Shown here piece by piece: positions 13,660 through 26,900 of a stretch of 64,000 nt of DNA; within the stretch, counting starts at the first letter, position 1, and every line of letters begins with the position of its first letter. The stretch is from NCBI RefSeq assembly GCF_014805625.2, contig NW_023998562.1, forward strand, positions 749,765 through 813,764, given 5' to 3'. The notes beneath the pieces were generated by a model, which was not told the DNA's origin, ran no database searches, and saw nothing but the letters and a program-made list of their open reading frames with translations. The position numbers and the translations under genes are program-made. This DNA comes from Glossina fuscipes. Its lineage: Eukaryota; Arthropoda; Insecta; Diptera; Glossinidae.

Positions 13660-13990
13660 CAAGCACGTCCGTCCACTCGTCTGTTAATCTGCGTAGTAAA
13701 AAAAGTGAAAACACCAAATTCGTTCGAAGTTGTTGCACCCAGATTGATATTGAAAGTAGGCCAAATCGGTCAAATCGGTACGTCCACGCTACAACCTAAT
13801 CTGAGAGCATATCTGTTCTCAAAAGGCAAACCAAGGACTTTTTTCGTATTACTCATAAACTGCAACAATCAGAATTTATATATTCCATGGGCGATCCTAT
13901 ATCACCTAAAGAAAAACGAAACAAATATTGGCCACGCCAGTCTGTTAGTGTAGAGTATAAAAATTCGCTTACTTCCGTGTTTCTTGTAAA
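13660..13990 (+). repeat. interspersed repeat copy, 3' part
   Basis: GTCCGTCCACTCGTCTG, then TTGAAAGTAGGCCAAATCGG and TAGAGTATAAAAATTCGCTTAC match the 34.0-34.4 kb copy (GTCCGTCTGTG, TTGAAACTGGGCCAAATCGG, TATGAAAATTTAAT) in order. It lacks the TATATATTCTTGATCAG head. Confidence 0.45.
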
Positions 13991-13999
13991 ATAGAAATA

Positions 14000-15289
14000 G
14001 TGGTAAAAAAAAGGTAAAAAAGATTGAGGCGCAACTGTATAAAGCTTTCTTACTTGTTATATATTAATTATTTTCTTACTAGCAGATTTTGAGCGGTAGC
14101 TAGCACTTTACTCTCTCATATCAAAAACCATAACGCGTTAAGTAAACGACTTCTTACGTCAAGTTCCCATATCAATTTTTTTTTTTATACGCAATAAGGA
14201 GTTTTTTCAATTTTTGTACATGTACTGTCAGATTATTCGTAGAATATAACATTTCTATCATAAGATTTGTTCTATATTATTCCAATACCAATTTTTTTTT
14301 AAAGCGGAGGTGTTCTCAGGGGCGTCTCATTCCGTTACCAACTTGCGCAGATTTCCAATGCTTTTGCTAACTTTGAAGATAATACCTTAATTTTTGGCGA
14401 ACCGCACTACGTTTACCACAGGCAGACAAATAAATGTGGAGCAGGCGGACAGACGCACATGATCGATCGATTCGGAATTTAATGTTGACCAACAATTCAA
14501 AGTTTCACTTTTACTTTTTATCAGTCCAGCACTAGCAATATCGGCAATGTCAATTTTTGAAGGAATTAAGGGATTCTACTAAACTCATACCACATATATA
14601 TACAAATACATATATACATACACAATAAAGCAGGCATGTTGGTAGCGTACCGACAGTCCGACAACCGGAGTAGATCTGCGAACGGCACATGGATTTATAT
14701 ATAAGCTTATTTCCCACATATATCGAGGAGTTGTAAGGAAATATCGTGAAGTAGATTGTTATATGACTCAATTGCTCAGTGATGATCGCTTTTTGCGGGC
14801 ATAACTGTATAGGTTTGAAATTGAATTTGGGCAATTTCTGTGGTATTACAATGGACCCAGAGCATATGTTTTCCCTCCTTGCGAAATTGCTCTGAAAAGA
14901 GTTGAGTTGATATTGCCTAAACGCCAGAACAAAACTGTTTTAAGTTCTGAGGCAAAACAAGTTCAACTCGGCCACTCCAGTAATATAGGCAGCTAGCAAT
15001 GGTGAGATAATTCTTCTGTGAGCTCAACTGCGATCATATTAAAATAAAATTTTTTGGAATTAATTGTTTTACCACATGATAGTGATGAATGAAATCATTC
15101 GAATGAATTGGAACTCCAAACGTATACCATATTTTCGAGCAAGAAAACGTAATGTTTTCGTATGAGGGAAACATCAATTATTAATATTGTAACCTAAAAC
15201 ATCCCCTTTGTAATTCTACGTTTCTACTCAATTTCTTTTGATATTGAGTTCATCTGAATCGTAATTTTTAGGCCAACGTAAATGTTATT
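14000..15289. other. AT-rich non-coding stretch
   Basis: Nothing recognised beyond short TATATA-rich stretches near 14590-14620. The 94-codon minus-strand frame at 14550-14834 has no family resemblance. Confidence 0.45.
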
Positions 15290-15680
15290 GACACAAGATC
15301 TTACAAGATCTACTTACAACTCATTAACAGGAACTTATGTTTCTAAAGATTTAGTTCTGATTCTGGTCATGTCATTTCAAATGTCAAGATTCAAATCTCT
15401 AAACTCCAGTGACTTACGCTCCTCAAATATTCTGCTTATATACTTTTTTTAAGAAAGTTACCAGTCTTTACCTTCGTTGTGACAATTTTGTGTTAATCCC
15501 TTTTCCCTTATTCTGTGAAATGTTTCTAACCTTTTCGACAATCGCTAGCTGCATGAAACAAGTGAACCTTCATGACTGTGCTGTGGTATTACAGCTTCAC
15601 CACAATCTACAGTCTTGCGTAATGTTCGACGTTACCGGAACTTGAGTGAACTTTTGATACCCAAATTGCCTTTCCAACGT
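15290..15680 (+). mobile_element. Jockey-like non-LTR reverse-transcriptase relic
   Basis: Broken translation gives SLTGTYVSKD and SDSGHVISN, then a hydrophobic stretch where the RT catalytic box would lie, then MKQVNLHDCAVVLQLHHNLQS. The last segment resembles the Jockey RT sequence after YADD (MKLF.QVNSLHDC..LQLDLNNL). The catalytic YADD box itself is destroyed. The assignment rests on order and spacing of these weak matches. Confidence 0.5.
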
Positions 15681-16569
15681 TTAGCGCGCAAAATCGCCCA
15701 GATTTTCAGAACTAACTTGCATTCCCAATCGGCTTCAATTACAATTTTTTAAGAAGCCTCTGAAGCTTATTCGAAGATGCTAATTTGTGCTAAAGATGCT
15801 AATCTATGATAAATGTGTCATTCTTATGCCCAAGAATTCCACAAACTAGCTTTCGAGTCTCAGTTAAGATATATCAAATGAGCTCGGCGCTGTTAAAGTA
15901 ATATCTAAGCTCAAAAATTAAATGTAAAACGCTGAAATTTCTTTTACTGATCATATAATTGCAATCTTCAATTTATGTGATCGGTCTACTCAAGAAGGTA
16001 TAGTATTAACGCTCCACAATAATTCATTGCTTGCCCGCTCGCATTATTTTTGTGTTGTAAGTATTCATTATAACACTAGGATAAGCGTTCTTCTCATTTC
16101 CTGACCATAAATATTTTTATTTTACTAGCGCAAACATTTCAATTTTTCTAGCATAAGCATTTTCTCACATTTAACACTTTGTCAACATAAGCATATCATT
16201 AGACTTGTGGTAATATAAAAGGACGAAATCGATAATAAAGATCAAGTCATTATTCACATTTTGATTTGTCTCCTTATCTTCCAAGTACAAAGATTTTAAA
16301 ATAGAAAGTAGAAATACTCTGGAAATATTCCTATCAGTTTGTTGAACATCACAGTGTATTTTGTTGTACCATTTCCGTAATTGCGTTTCTTAGAAAGGGA
16401 CTAGACTTTCGTAATTGTGGACACTTTGTACACTTATGCATACATATACATATAGATAGTGTATACATATAGCGACGTTTCTTTCACCTTTAATACAGGT
16501 GTTAAAGGATAAATAGCAAAAAGAAAGCTGGTGATGTAATTTGAGTTTTAAAGATATGTTGCAATTTTG

Positions 16570-17000
16570 AAAAATTTAGCAATGTTTTGTAATATCACGG
16601 GGTCTGAGGCGAAAGCATATTCCAAAAGTTTAAGTTTATAGTGCAATAACCCAGTGGAATAATTTCCATATACTGCTGTCGATAGTTAATGAGGTTAAAC
16701 CAGACGAAGCGTCCAGAACCGATTAATAGGAAAGACGTAGAATTCCATCATGATAATGCTATACAACCCGACAATTTTAATGGCTCAGCAAAAATAAGGA
16801 TTTTGATGCATCCACGATATAACTCATACGTTGGTCCGTCTGACTTCCATAGGCTTCGCCCCCATTAAAATCTTATAATCAGTTTTTCGCCCATAAATCT
16901 CAGCAGATTTGCAGTTATATCGCAACGGTTTTATCAAAAAAATTACAAAAGTTATCGATCAAAAGGGCATAGATTTGATTTTATAAACTTCATTTAAAAT
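16570..17000 (+). mobile_element. degraded mariner transposase relic (C-terminal half)
   Basis: In the frame starting at 16689 the translation contains NRKDVEFHHDNA and, further on, MHPRYNS and PSDFHRL. These match the HHDNA catalytic-Asp motif and the HPPYSPDLAPSD motif of DD34D mariner transposases. Upstream, 16600-16690 gives RGSEAKA and GIIS fragments in order in shifted frames, corresponding to the region before the second catalytic Asp. Downstream AT-rich sequence to about 17000 resembles the eroded C-terminus. Stops and frameshifts make it inactive. Confidence 0.75.
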
Positions 17001-17099
17001 ATTTAGAGAATAAGTAAGAATTATATACCCTACACCGCTTCGCCTAATACAGTTATTCGCTCGTTTTGATATAATAATAATACACTAAAATGTACACAG

Positions 17100-17890
17100 T
17101 ATTTTCATGCAAAGACATCATTTTTATAAAAGCCCGCATATTAGAAGGTTAGATATTCTCTCCATATAAGAATTTGCATTTCGTGATAGCGCCAATATAA
17201 GTCGGGGTCCAAAAATAGGCCTATGTGACCCAAATTCCCTACCATTTATTTATTTTTTTTTGCTAAAAGGCTCGTATAAATTATTAAGATATTATGAGAT
17301 ATCTTATATGGAGTAAGGGAAGAAATAGACCCATATGGCTCAAATTAGGTCCACTTAAATTTTTTATTTATTACTATCATGAGCAAGTTTCCATCACAAA
17401 AAAATTAGCAATTAGGCTTTTTTGGCACATAAGTATTTACGTTTTGTGAGAATCCGTACATGCGGTGGTATCCAAAAATAGACCAAATTCGGTAAAGTAG
17501 ATTTCAACGTCAATTTACTATTAGCAGCCCATTTTCACCATGGAATGTTGAAAATACGAGGTTTTTACCATATAAAGCTCTAGTTTCCGCAAGGAAGGTT
17601 ATATGATACAGGGTTCACCAAACTGCCCGGGCTTGTCCAAAGTTTTCACACGAATATAAAATGCCACTACTACTACTACTTCAGTGTACCAAATTTTATC
17701 ACAAAAATTGCGACCTGCAGCTTGAACACAAAAATACATCGACAGACATCTAATGGACGGACAAACAGGGTTAGATCGAATTAGAAAATCATCCTGAATC
17801 GATCGGTATAATAAATCGTTGGTCTATCTTAAGCCCTTGTGTGCGTTGCATACGAAGGCACTAACTTAGTATAATCTGCACCACAAGTGG
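17100..17890 (+). repeat. interspersed repeat with internal repeats
   Basis: TTTGCATTTCGTGATAGCGCC with GGGGTCCAAAAATAGG (17170-17220) recurs as TTTACGTTTTGTGAGAATCCG with GGTATCCAAAAATAGACC (17438-17490), an internal duplication about 270 bp apart. The 3' part (17690-17885) has GACCTGCAGCTTGAACACAAAAAT, ACGGACAAACAGGG, GAATCGATCGGTATAATAAA and ends CACTAACTTAGTATAAT. The same landmarks recur at 31.58-31.75 kb. Non-coding. Confidence 0.55.
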
Positions 17891-19049
17891 TACACAAGTG
17901 CTTGAATTTTGCTGAAACAGGACACGAACGTTTTCTTTCGTTCAATATACTGAAAATTCGTTTTGTGTTTAATATTTGTTTCTTCCCTATAAAAGTTCCA
18001 ACTGTTCCTGTTAATGCATTAATTTATTTTTTACATATTATTAATTAAAATGAATACTAAAATTCTAAACAATCTCTCTCATCTAAATAATTTGCATCAG
18101 AAATTCAATTCATTTACTTTTTGACAGAATGCGAAAATATTTAAAGTCTCTTCAAGCAAACACCTGTAAAAGGAACAAGCATAACAAGCAACAAGTTAGT
18201 GTTGCGTTTTTTTGCTATATTTTTCCAATTTATCATTTAAGCAGCTTATAAGCTTAACTATGCGTGGAAATATATGTGTAAATAAATATATTACATTTAT
18301 ACATATTGATACGTTCGTACGTGCATGCATGTTTTTATATTAATGGCTTGAGGCGCATCGCTTTTGAAGTCATAACGATTTAATGTTATTGTCATAAGCG
18401 TATTTTCGTTGCTGCTATTATTGTTGAATGTCTTCGGTTATTGTCATTTTATTATATTTAAGTAGGAAGCGTCGCTATGGGGATTTTTTCTTTACAAAGT
18501 AATTGGTTGTGACATAACTTTCTTAAACGTAAGCAGTTGAAGTTATGTAAGCAAATTGTGAAGAATTTTTTAATAATTAAGAGACATCATTTTCGTTGCT
18601 ATTGATTTGCAATAAAACGTGAGTTGTTGGATGACTTAAGTTTCATCTATAAACTGAGTTTTTTAATTAGCATAATTCAATAACGCATTAGAATAGGAGT
18701 TTGAACGAAAACTATTACACATATTGAACTATTGAACTCGTCGGTAGCTTTCTTGACTTCAAATCGAACTGCTTTTTAGATATATCACGTCTCTCAGTAA
18801 GCTTCCAGTCTGATATTTATATGGCAACGATGTTAACAGACCCTTATGAATTCTGCATAGTACAAACCTTCAAACGATGCATGTCAAAATTTCATGAAAA
18901 CGAGAGCAAGCTAAAACGGTATAATCGGAAAACATCAGCCATAAAATAACCTGTATTTCTCCACTTGGTATAATTTGTATTATAAAAACATAACCTTTAA
19001 GATATAGTACATTTTTTTATGTAAGCGTTTTTTAAAATGTGCGAGACGT
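17891..19049. other. AT-rich non-coding stretch
   Basis: Nothing recognised except a short GTCAAAATTTCATGAAAACGA piece at 18884-18904 that resembles the body of the interspersed repeats. Confidence 0.4.
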
Positions 19050-19270
19050 GACCGCGCAATCAATTCGAATGAATCCATATTTAATATGTTTCGTTCTCAG
19101 GTTCTCAAAATATCTCGAAAATTAGGGTCTGTTCGCTAAGAACGAATATACATGTGTTGACGTCTCACAGACGAGCATAAGTCTAAAAATGATTTTAAAG
19201 CGATTTGTACAACAAAATGTGGATCTACCTGTAATTTTTTACGACCAGTGAAGTAGTGTGTAAAGCGGGT
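19050..19270 (+). mobile_element. degraded mariner transposase relic (central part)
   Basis: Conceptual translation across shifted frames gives ISRKLGSV, then LTDEHK, then ILKRFV and YDQ in that order. In mariner transposases these correspond to the helix-turn-helix end (LKKLG), the HELTEKN motif, and the segment leading to the first catalytic Asp (RIVTGDEKW…YDN). Several stops interrupt it. The match is by eye, so moderate confidence. Confidence 0.5.
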
Positions 19271-20229
19271 ATAAAAACAGCTAATAAAATTTGGATACGT
19301 ATTGCATTTCGTTAATATATTCTTGCATTTAGCTGCTAACTTAGTTCTGCTTTGTCTTAAAGCTTTTCAAAGTTCTAGTTTACTGACAAGCACAAAACAG
19401 GGTAACTGTTTTAGTTAAAATTCGTTGTTCTTTCTGGATTGGTTATGACTATACACTGTTTAGCCGAAATGTTTGTATTACTGAACATTTATTGAAAAGA
19501 AAAACACTCTGCAGACTTTTTCTGTGCTTCTTTAAATTAATATAAATTTTTACTCTTATGTCAATATAGAAACGCCTAAAAATTGCACTTTATCTAGTTT
19601 CTTTCAGTTTTTATAAAAAGTAATCACTAAATGACTTACTTGCTGTTGCAGTTAATCAATTGTCTACTCACTTGGTTTTGTTAAGTTTGTGCGATATTTA
19701 ATAATAAACTAAATGAAATATTATATAAGATTTTCTCAGCAATAAATTGTTTAATAGTCGTAGTTGTCGAACTATGGACAAATATGAATTTATATTATTC
19801 GGAGTGCTTTCAAAACTTTTAATTTTGTTATATATAATTTTTCAATCCTTATGTTAAAAAAAATCGTCCACTTTTTATTTAGGACATTAGTGGCTGCTTT
19901 TATTTAACTTTTAATTCCTGTTGTGTTTTCAAAATTTGTAATTTTTGCTTTATTTATTTATTTTCGAATACGGTGGATTTTCCTTTTTCGCAAAGCAGCC
20001 GTAACTTTATGGAGTTATACATCCATACTCATTAAAATGCAGCAATGACATCTGTTTTAGTGTGATAAAGGAGAACTTATCGCAGCTGTGATGCCAATGC
20101 TGTCCTTTGAAAGTGCATCGAATGTATTCGTTTCTTACGCTCCGCATGTTCCTCTCATTTCTCATAGAGACAAATTATATTAAATTACCCTATGCATTTC
20201 CTTTAAACTTTATTTTCGGGCAGTTGTTC

Positions 20230-21970
20230 GAGTCATTGAGGAAGGGTTCTCTCTCTCTTTCTCTCTTCGTTACATTAAGTCTCCACAATAATGAACTAGT
20301 TGTCGGTGTAGTCTTCTTGTCCAGAAGAGATATCTAAGTTTTGGAAAGCACGCACAGTGACCTGCTTGCCATATACCTCGATATTATAATTACAGAACGT
20401 TTTAATTGCGATTTATATCAACCGGGTAAATCTTTCAACGTACGAGACATGTGCTCCAGAAATGCTCTCCGTTGCCAACATAATTGTGTACCGACTCGTT
20501 TTAATGTTCAGCTTCAATTTACGTATCGATTACTTTCTCATAAGTGAGAATCTTTCATCTGTACAAGATGGTCAAGCTATTGCCTCCGGTATTTCATAGC
20601 ACTCGTTGATTCCATTATCGCTTTCTGTCAATGTCGCTAGAGCTGGACGCGATTATAAAATCTTCATAAAGACTAACACTAAAGCAATCATTAGTTATTT
20701 ACGAGAAATTGATTTTAATGCAATATATTTTTGAAATTGCGTGCATTGCCGAATTCACTCTCTAACATCGCACATATTATTTTTCATTTTAAGCTGTCAT
20801 CTCACAATGCTACTCTTAACTGGACCATTTCGTATGAAAGATCCCCCAGAGACATTGCCTATAAACATTATATTGATCCTATTAACTGGCGGATCTATTG
20901 TAAGTTGGATTATAAAATGAAGTTCTTAATGGGGATAGAAAAAAATCAAGCGTACGCTAAATTCTTCGATAATACCAACTCTAAGCAAATATGGTGTGTG
21001 CTCCACAATAAAGGTATATTGGGAGGTAGTAGAGATGATCCTAACGAAGTTGACGTAAACACTGTTAATGAATGTTTCGTGCAACATCAACTAAATGCGC
21101 GCAACTTCGGAGATAGAGATTACTCTTTTCCATTCCTTAATGTGGATGAAAACGTTCTCCACAGTGCTGTTTGAAAAATAACATCTGCCTCGGTTATAGT
21201 TACCAAAATATGTATCAAACTTTTTAGCTTTATCTTTCCTTACATATCTAATCATCTATTGTTCCATCAAAGTTCATCAAAGTTCCATGCTAAGCCCTCT
21301 TTTGTTAAACCTTTTTGTCAATGTTCTTGGGGATATGGTTGCTAACGACTGCACTTTTTTGACATATTTCTACTTTATAGGCACAGTTAGATACTATGCT
21401 TTGCATTAACTCTACTAAGGTTTTCCAAAGCCGAGTCACTTAACCTGAATATTAAATTAACTGAGTATTCCATTGATCTTGTGGACTCAATGTAATGTCT
21501 TGGGGTAACCCTTGGTTGCAAACTCAGCTTTGGCTTTCTCTGGTAGTGCATAGCATTGCGCATTCGCTCCTAACGACGCACGTTGACTATTGTATTGAAG
21601 CCTTTTCTGGTTGCCGATCGTATAACTTGGTCAGACTTCAACTTATGGTTAACCGTATTACACGCTTTGCTTCTAGTGTTAAAACCGGAGATCACATCTT
21701 CTCCTTCGTCCATGTTTTTTTTTAATTTTCCTTTCCCGATTACCTAAAATTAGATTGCGAATCTTTACCTTTAAAAAAATCATTTAATCTCGATCCGCAA
21801 GCCTTAATAACATGTATTTCGAATCTATGCGCTGAACGATTTTTACTGCGCGCACAGCTGGATATTGGAACGCCTTACTATCGTGTCTGATATCCTTCGA
21901 TAATTCCTTGTATATGTTCAGAAGAAAACTAACCTCCTTGCTAAACTCATCATGTATATTTTGTTGCTGG
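20230..21970 (+). mobile_element. degenerate Jockey-like non-LTR retrotransposon (endonuclease to C-terminus)
   Basis: Consecutive fragments appear in the right order on one strand. At 20285-20310 NELVVGVVFL matches the endonuclease YxVVGVVY strand. At 20387-20420 IITERFNCDLY matches the IIxGDFNxDL endonuclease motif with the key Gly-Asp replaced. At 20731-21174 a 147-codon open stretch matches the endonuclease-RT linker (RDIAYKHY…NWRIYCKL…NSKQIW). At 21180-21480 there is eroded RT. At 21585-21670 DYCIEAFSGCRSYNLVRLQL matches the C-terminal Tyr-Cys-Ser…RLQ block, and at 21836-21960 there is a remnant of the final RxWNSLP…RRKL segment. Nearly all of the RT catalytic core is missing or unreadable. 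The 5' end and gag-like ORF1 were not found. Confidence 0.75.
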
Positions 21971-21979
21971 TAGAAATTG

Positions 21980-23110
21980 ATTATTACGTAATTTATGAAG
22001 CTTTTGGATTACATTTGCATCCATCCAGTTTGCTTATATATTCATTTATGTTGCAGTTTCTTTTTGCACTTCGCATGTGTCTAGTAGCTATGTAATAGGC
22101 CTGTCTTTCATAGTTATTGTAAATAATATCATCATTTTTCTGCATGGATGTAGTATCCGATGTGTTCAACAAACGTTATACTTTTTAACCAACACTATAC
22201 CGTTCTTATGGCGATATAACCAAAAACGGATTCTCTCTGGTATCGAACAGTCGGCATAGGTTTATTCGCTTTTCTAATGTAAATGTTTTTACTTTTATCT
22301 GCATTGATCACATTACGGTAAGTTTCTTATTGGCTTACCTCTGTTAAATTTCCAATATTTAATAAGGTGATACGTACCTGTAAATAGATAGAATTAAGAC
22401 AAAATTGAAGATTAAAAATTAACAGGTATGCAATTAAAATGCTTAACAAATTTCATGATCACAACGTGCTATTAAATATAAGATCTCTTTATAAAACTCC
22501 AGGTTATCCTATAAGCCAATCTTGTTCCCGTACGAATATATAGTCCAATCTAGCGCAATAGTTATAAACACTATTTTTCCGCCTGTTGCAAACAATTTTT
22601 TGGGATTACTTTCATTAATTTCTAATTTGGCTTAATTTGATGAAGTTTTTAAGGTCATAAAGACATCCCTAATAAGTGCGCAGAGAGACATAGTTAAAAT
22701 ATAAAATATATATACTTTTTTTTCTGGATATAAAAGGCCTTAGCAAGTCTCGCAAACTTTATCAGATACAAACTTTTACGTATCAAATTATGAGTTTACG
22801 CGAATTACAAACGTTCGTAGCGTATCGTTACACATCGCATACGTTTACGTCAGCAAGTAAATAACGAGTGTTCACGTGACACAACTTAAATACAAACGAC
22901 ATTATTAGCTAAATAAAAGCGGGGCAGACAAGTGGCAAAACAATTAGCAACCACGATATAATATTCAGCCACAAGAACAATAACAATAACAACAACGAAA
23001 TGTATTACTTATGAAAATGTTTTGGACACCTACACATAAAAATTGGTTTAAATTAACTTTACGCGGTAAAAATTGATTTAACAAATTTTCTTACGATGCA
23101 AGATTTCTTA
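21980..23110. other. non-coding stretch between two mobile-element relics
   Basis: No gene recognised. A small AACAATAACAATAACAAC stretch lies at about 22976-22996. Confidence 0.45.
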
Positions 23111-23113
23111 ATA

Positions 23114-23944
23114 CGAGGGTAACTCAGCATCTATTGCCAACAGTAACGATATTTTTATTAGGTGCGATTTGACATTCGGCATTAGTTTTCTCAGATGTCA
23201 TAGCAACACTATTTGGTTATTTATTTAGTTTCCAGGAAAGGGTGGAATAAATCAGTAAATCCTTTCATTGATTTTTCGTTGATATTTTACGACTTTCGAC
23301 CAACAATTTCGCACATCCCCTGCCAATCGGATCTAATCCTACTATTACTTTCTAACCTAGTACGCATAATATAGAATTTTGCGTTTAATTTATGCCAATC
23401 GCGAGATGGTCAAGTCGATCTGAAAAGTTTGTAACAAACAAATGACACATGACTTTTACTTTGAATGTTCAAAAACATGTTTGATAATAATTTGGCTCAG
23501 ATACAATATGTTTACCTACAATCGACAGAAATCGTGCATGTTCGAAGTACTTTAATAGGGCGGAATCTTTTTTTTTTTTGGTGAAAGACTACATAATAAT
23601 AATGGTGAGTCATGTTAACTATCAGAAGTCCGCTGGAGCCGACCCAAAGGCTCCCTACACGTAGGACGTTTCGAAATCGCCTGCTTTTTCGAATAATCGT
23701 TTTTTTCTACACACTGAGAAGTTCAGGTAGTTCCACCTCGACGAATAATGATATCAATGACGTCGAAATGGGCGGTTTATGCTTTCAAAATCTAATTTCA
23801 CAAGATCAACACTTCTCTACGAACGTTATAATCCTAATTTGTTTAAAAATGTTTTAATGTCAGAGAGAATAGTTTAATAAAAAGGGCAACGGTTTTTTTT
23901 TTTTTTTTTGTTAGCTGCATGCAGTATCTATCGAGACACCCTCG
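23114..23944. mobile_element. mariner-like element, 831 bp, with TIRs and TA target duplication
   Basis: The left end begins CGAGGGTAACTC right after TA (23112-23113). The right end, read in reverse complement, begins CGAGGGTGTCTCG and is followed by TA (23945-23946). The first seven bases match perfectly and similarity continues imperfectly for about 23 bp. TA duplication and such TIRs are what Tc1/mariner elements leave. At 831 bp it is shorter than a full mariner (about 1.3 kb) and has no intact transposase. A stretch near 23600-23660 faintly resembles mid-transposase sequence in broken frames. It is probably an internally deleted, inactive copy. Poly-T runs at 23570-23579 and 23892-23908 lie inside. 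Confidence 0.65.
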
Positions 23945-23949
23945 TAAAA

Positions 23950-26900
23950 ATGTATTTTTAGTATGTTTTTGAAAAAATCTCTGCGTACATCAACAAAGGA
24001 GAAAGTAAATTGTAAGGCTTGATTGTAACTTTGATGCTATTAAAGCACAACCAACTAACAACAAGCAACAACGAAAAAAATCAGCAGTAAGTGGTTTAAA
24101 AAGAAAAAAAGTGCTGCAATATTTGAAAGTAATCAGTCGAAACGAATTTGCTTTACCTACGTTTAAAAGAAAACTTCTTCTTTTTCGCAGAGTAAATTTT
24201 TAGTTTGTAAAGAGAGTCTCAATCATGTAAAAACCCATTAGGATAATATTTTAATGCTATAAGTCCGCCCAGCGAGGTTAGTACTGGTAAAACAGACAAC
24301 TGCAACGACAACTTCTGCAAAGGTAATTGCATTCCTGTTGTTTTCTTTAGGCATTTAAATTTATGAAGATATGCTTTGCTTAGTAGCTTGTGTTGACTAG
24401 TCAATATAGTGTGGTACAAGCAAGCTGTATCCCGATTTTGTGCGGACTTTATCAGCTCCTGGCCGCAATCTTCGGGCGTTTTGCTGAAGGGTATAGCATC
24501 CAGTGATGATCGTTGTTCTTGTTAATGAAACTAATGTAGAAGGAAAAGATTGTACCGGTGGGCCTACGGTCGTTTAGCATGTTGCGTTGTCCTTTAATTT
24601 ATATGTTACTAAAGCAACTGTAAATTTATCACGACATTCTTGAAAAATCATCAGAATGCATGGGAGAGATTGTTAGCTAATGTATTAGTGTTTTACTAAC
24701 TTCTGTATGGATTTGTGTTGGTATTTATTGGGAAGACTTATGTTTAATATGATACGTTTGTTGTTTTGCGAGCGGTAGCTTACTTTACTCTATAATCACG
24801 TTTTGCCGGTTATATTTAAAAAAAAAAATAAAAAAATTAAAAAATTTTTTTTTTTAATTTATGCCTTTTTTGCTTAAGTTGACAACGAGTCTCTCATCTT
24901 CAGTTTCTTTTTTTCATTTATTTCTTTTTTTCAATATTCATATGTGTGAAATGAAACACAAAAACCGACACAACTCAAGAGATTGGCTGTGTTTTTTTAT
25001 TAAACACATATCTAACTCTCGACAATACGTACACATTTCTATTTAACTGATTAGGGCTTAACATGCTACAGGCATAAAACTTACAGCCAGTACAGGTCTA
25101 AAGCAGATATACAAAGTATAACTTTTTATGTAAAAGAAAAACAATAGATAAAATATGTAGAAAAAAAGAATTGTGAAAAAGTTTTTTGCACCTTTCTCTA
25201 TTGCTAAACAAGCTATATACATACACACTCGTACTTCACCATCATCATGAAAGATGTATGAGTTTCTTGCACTATGCCAAGCTAAAAAATATTATCTACC
25301 CGTTGTTATATCTGTCTCCTCCGTTAGCTATGTCTGCTGAACAAAAACCTTAGGCATAAAAGACATATCTAAATACATATATAGACGAGCATTATTTGTT
25401 TTATTGTCATTTCTATTGTCTTTGATTGCACCTGTAAATTAATTTTATTGCAAGCGCGATGTCAATGTTTTATAGTGCTTTTCATAATTCTTCGACGAGA
25501 AAAAAGAACAAAAACAAAAAGGTAGGAAAATTTTTATTGTTTTCAAGTCGTTTATTATTAATGAATCAATTAAGTCTTAGAATTTCTCTATTAATAGCTT
25601 CTTCTTGCTAATTTTTTACAACTATTGTCTAGAAGGTGAGAAGCCATATTAATTTTGCAGGTTCTTTTGTATGATATAGGAGAGGCTAATAAATATGTAT
25701 GTGTATGTCACATATTAGGGTGATTACGTCGAATTCTTGGAACGATTTATCGGATTTTCAAAAATCAAAAACCGCTGCATTTTATATATGAAACTTGCGT
25801 TGTTGATGGAAGGCCAAAAGTCATGCACATACTTACCATAAACGTCAAGTCAAGAAACATTTCGAACGAAAACTTACATGTATATCCCAAAATCAGCAAA
25901 GTATGCTTGACAGCAGATCTACAAAAGCGCTCGTTGACTGTATTCGTAAGGTAGAATATGTAAATAAGTTCAAATAAGTGCGCGTGTTTAACATGTAATA
26001 AAAATCATGATGCCGATGACGACGGTCTTAGAACGCACAACACATGCCCTTGATTGGTAGCGATACAACAAAAAAAAATATATAGTCCTATTTAGACTTT
26101 ATAATACTTGTGTGAGTACACGCCACATCCAGAGAAAGTAAATAGAAAAAGTGTTGTAGTCTCTGCGTTCGAAATTTTAAAATAAGGGCGACTTGCTCTT
26201 TATAATAGTCCATAAAGGGCAAATCATCATTCCATACAATTGGCAGTTTGTCACTGCAACTAACAATTGACAATTCTACAAAGCAAAAACTGCTTTTAAA
26301 GTCTGAACATGATTAGCGGATATTTTATTAACGAAAAATTTAAATCCATGCCGAAACCCCAATATTAGCAGGCCACAAGTTGCGAAGTTAACTCATAAAT
26401 CCATCCCCCTGGTATTCGCGTCTAACCTGATGGATGCAGTAGGAAACATTTCCGATAGATTTCCATTCGTAAAGAAAGGTTTGCGAAATGGAAAAACACA
26501 AAATAGGTTGAATATATAGACGTTATTCGGGTCTCTCATTCCCTTCTGTATTTACCAGCAGTTAGATAATAGAGTTTGGAAAATCCTCGTCTTAATCTTA
26601 TGTAAAAGTATTGCATGACGAGTGTTCATTTCTCTCTCGTAGATGTAGTTTTTTTTTTTTCTTTACGCTCACTGATGAAACGTATTGATTAGCGGTAATA
26701 GAAAATAATAAAGTAAAAAGAAAAATTTTATTAAGGCTTGTCTACGGTCTAGCGTTTATATAAAGAAACTGTTAAAGTTTTAATGATCTTTTGCAAGCAT
26801 ACGCTTTCTTCTATAACTAGCTTCGTTGTCAGGATGATTTTTACAAACGTATGAATAAATTTTTTTAAAACGTATTAACTGCCAATGTAAGTGAAAACAT

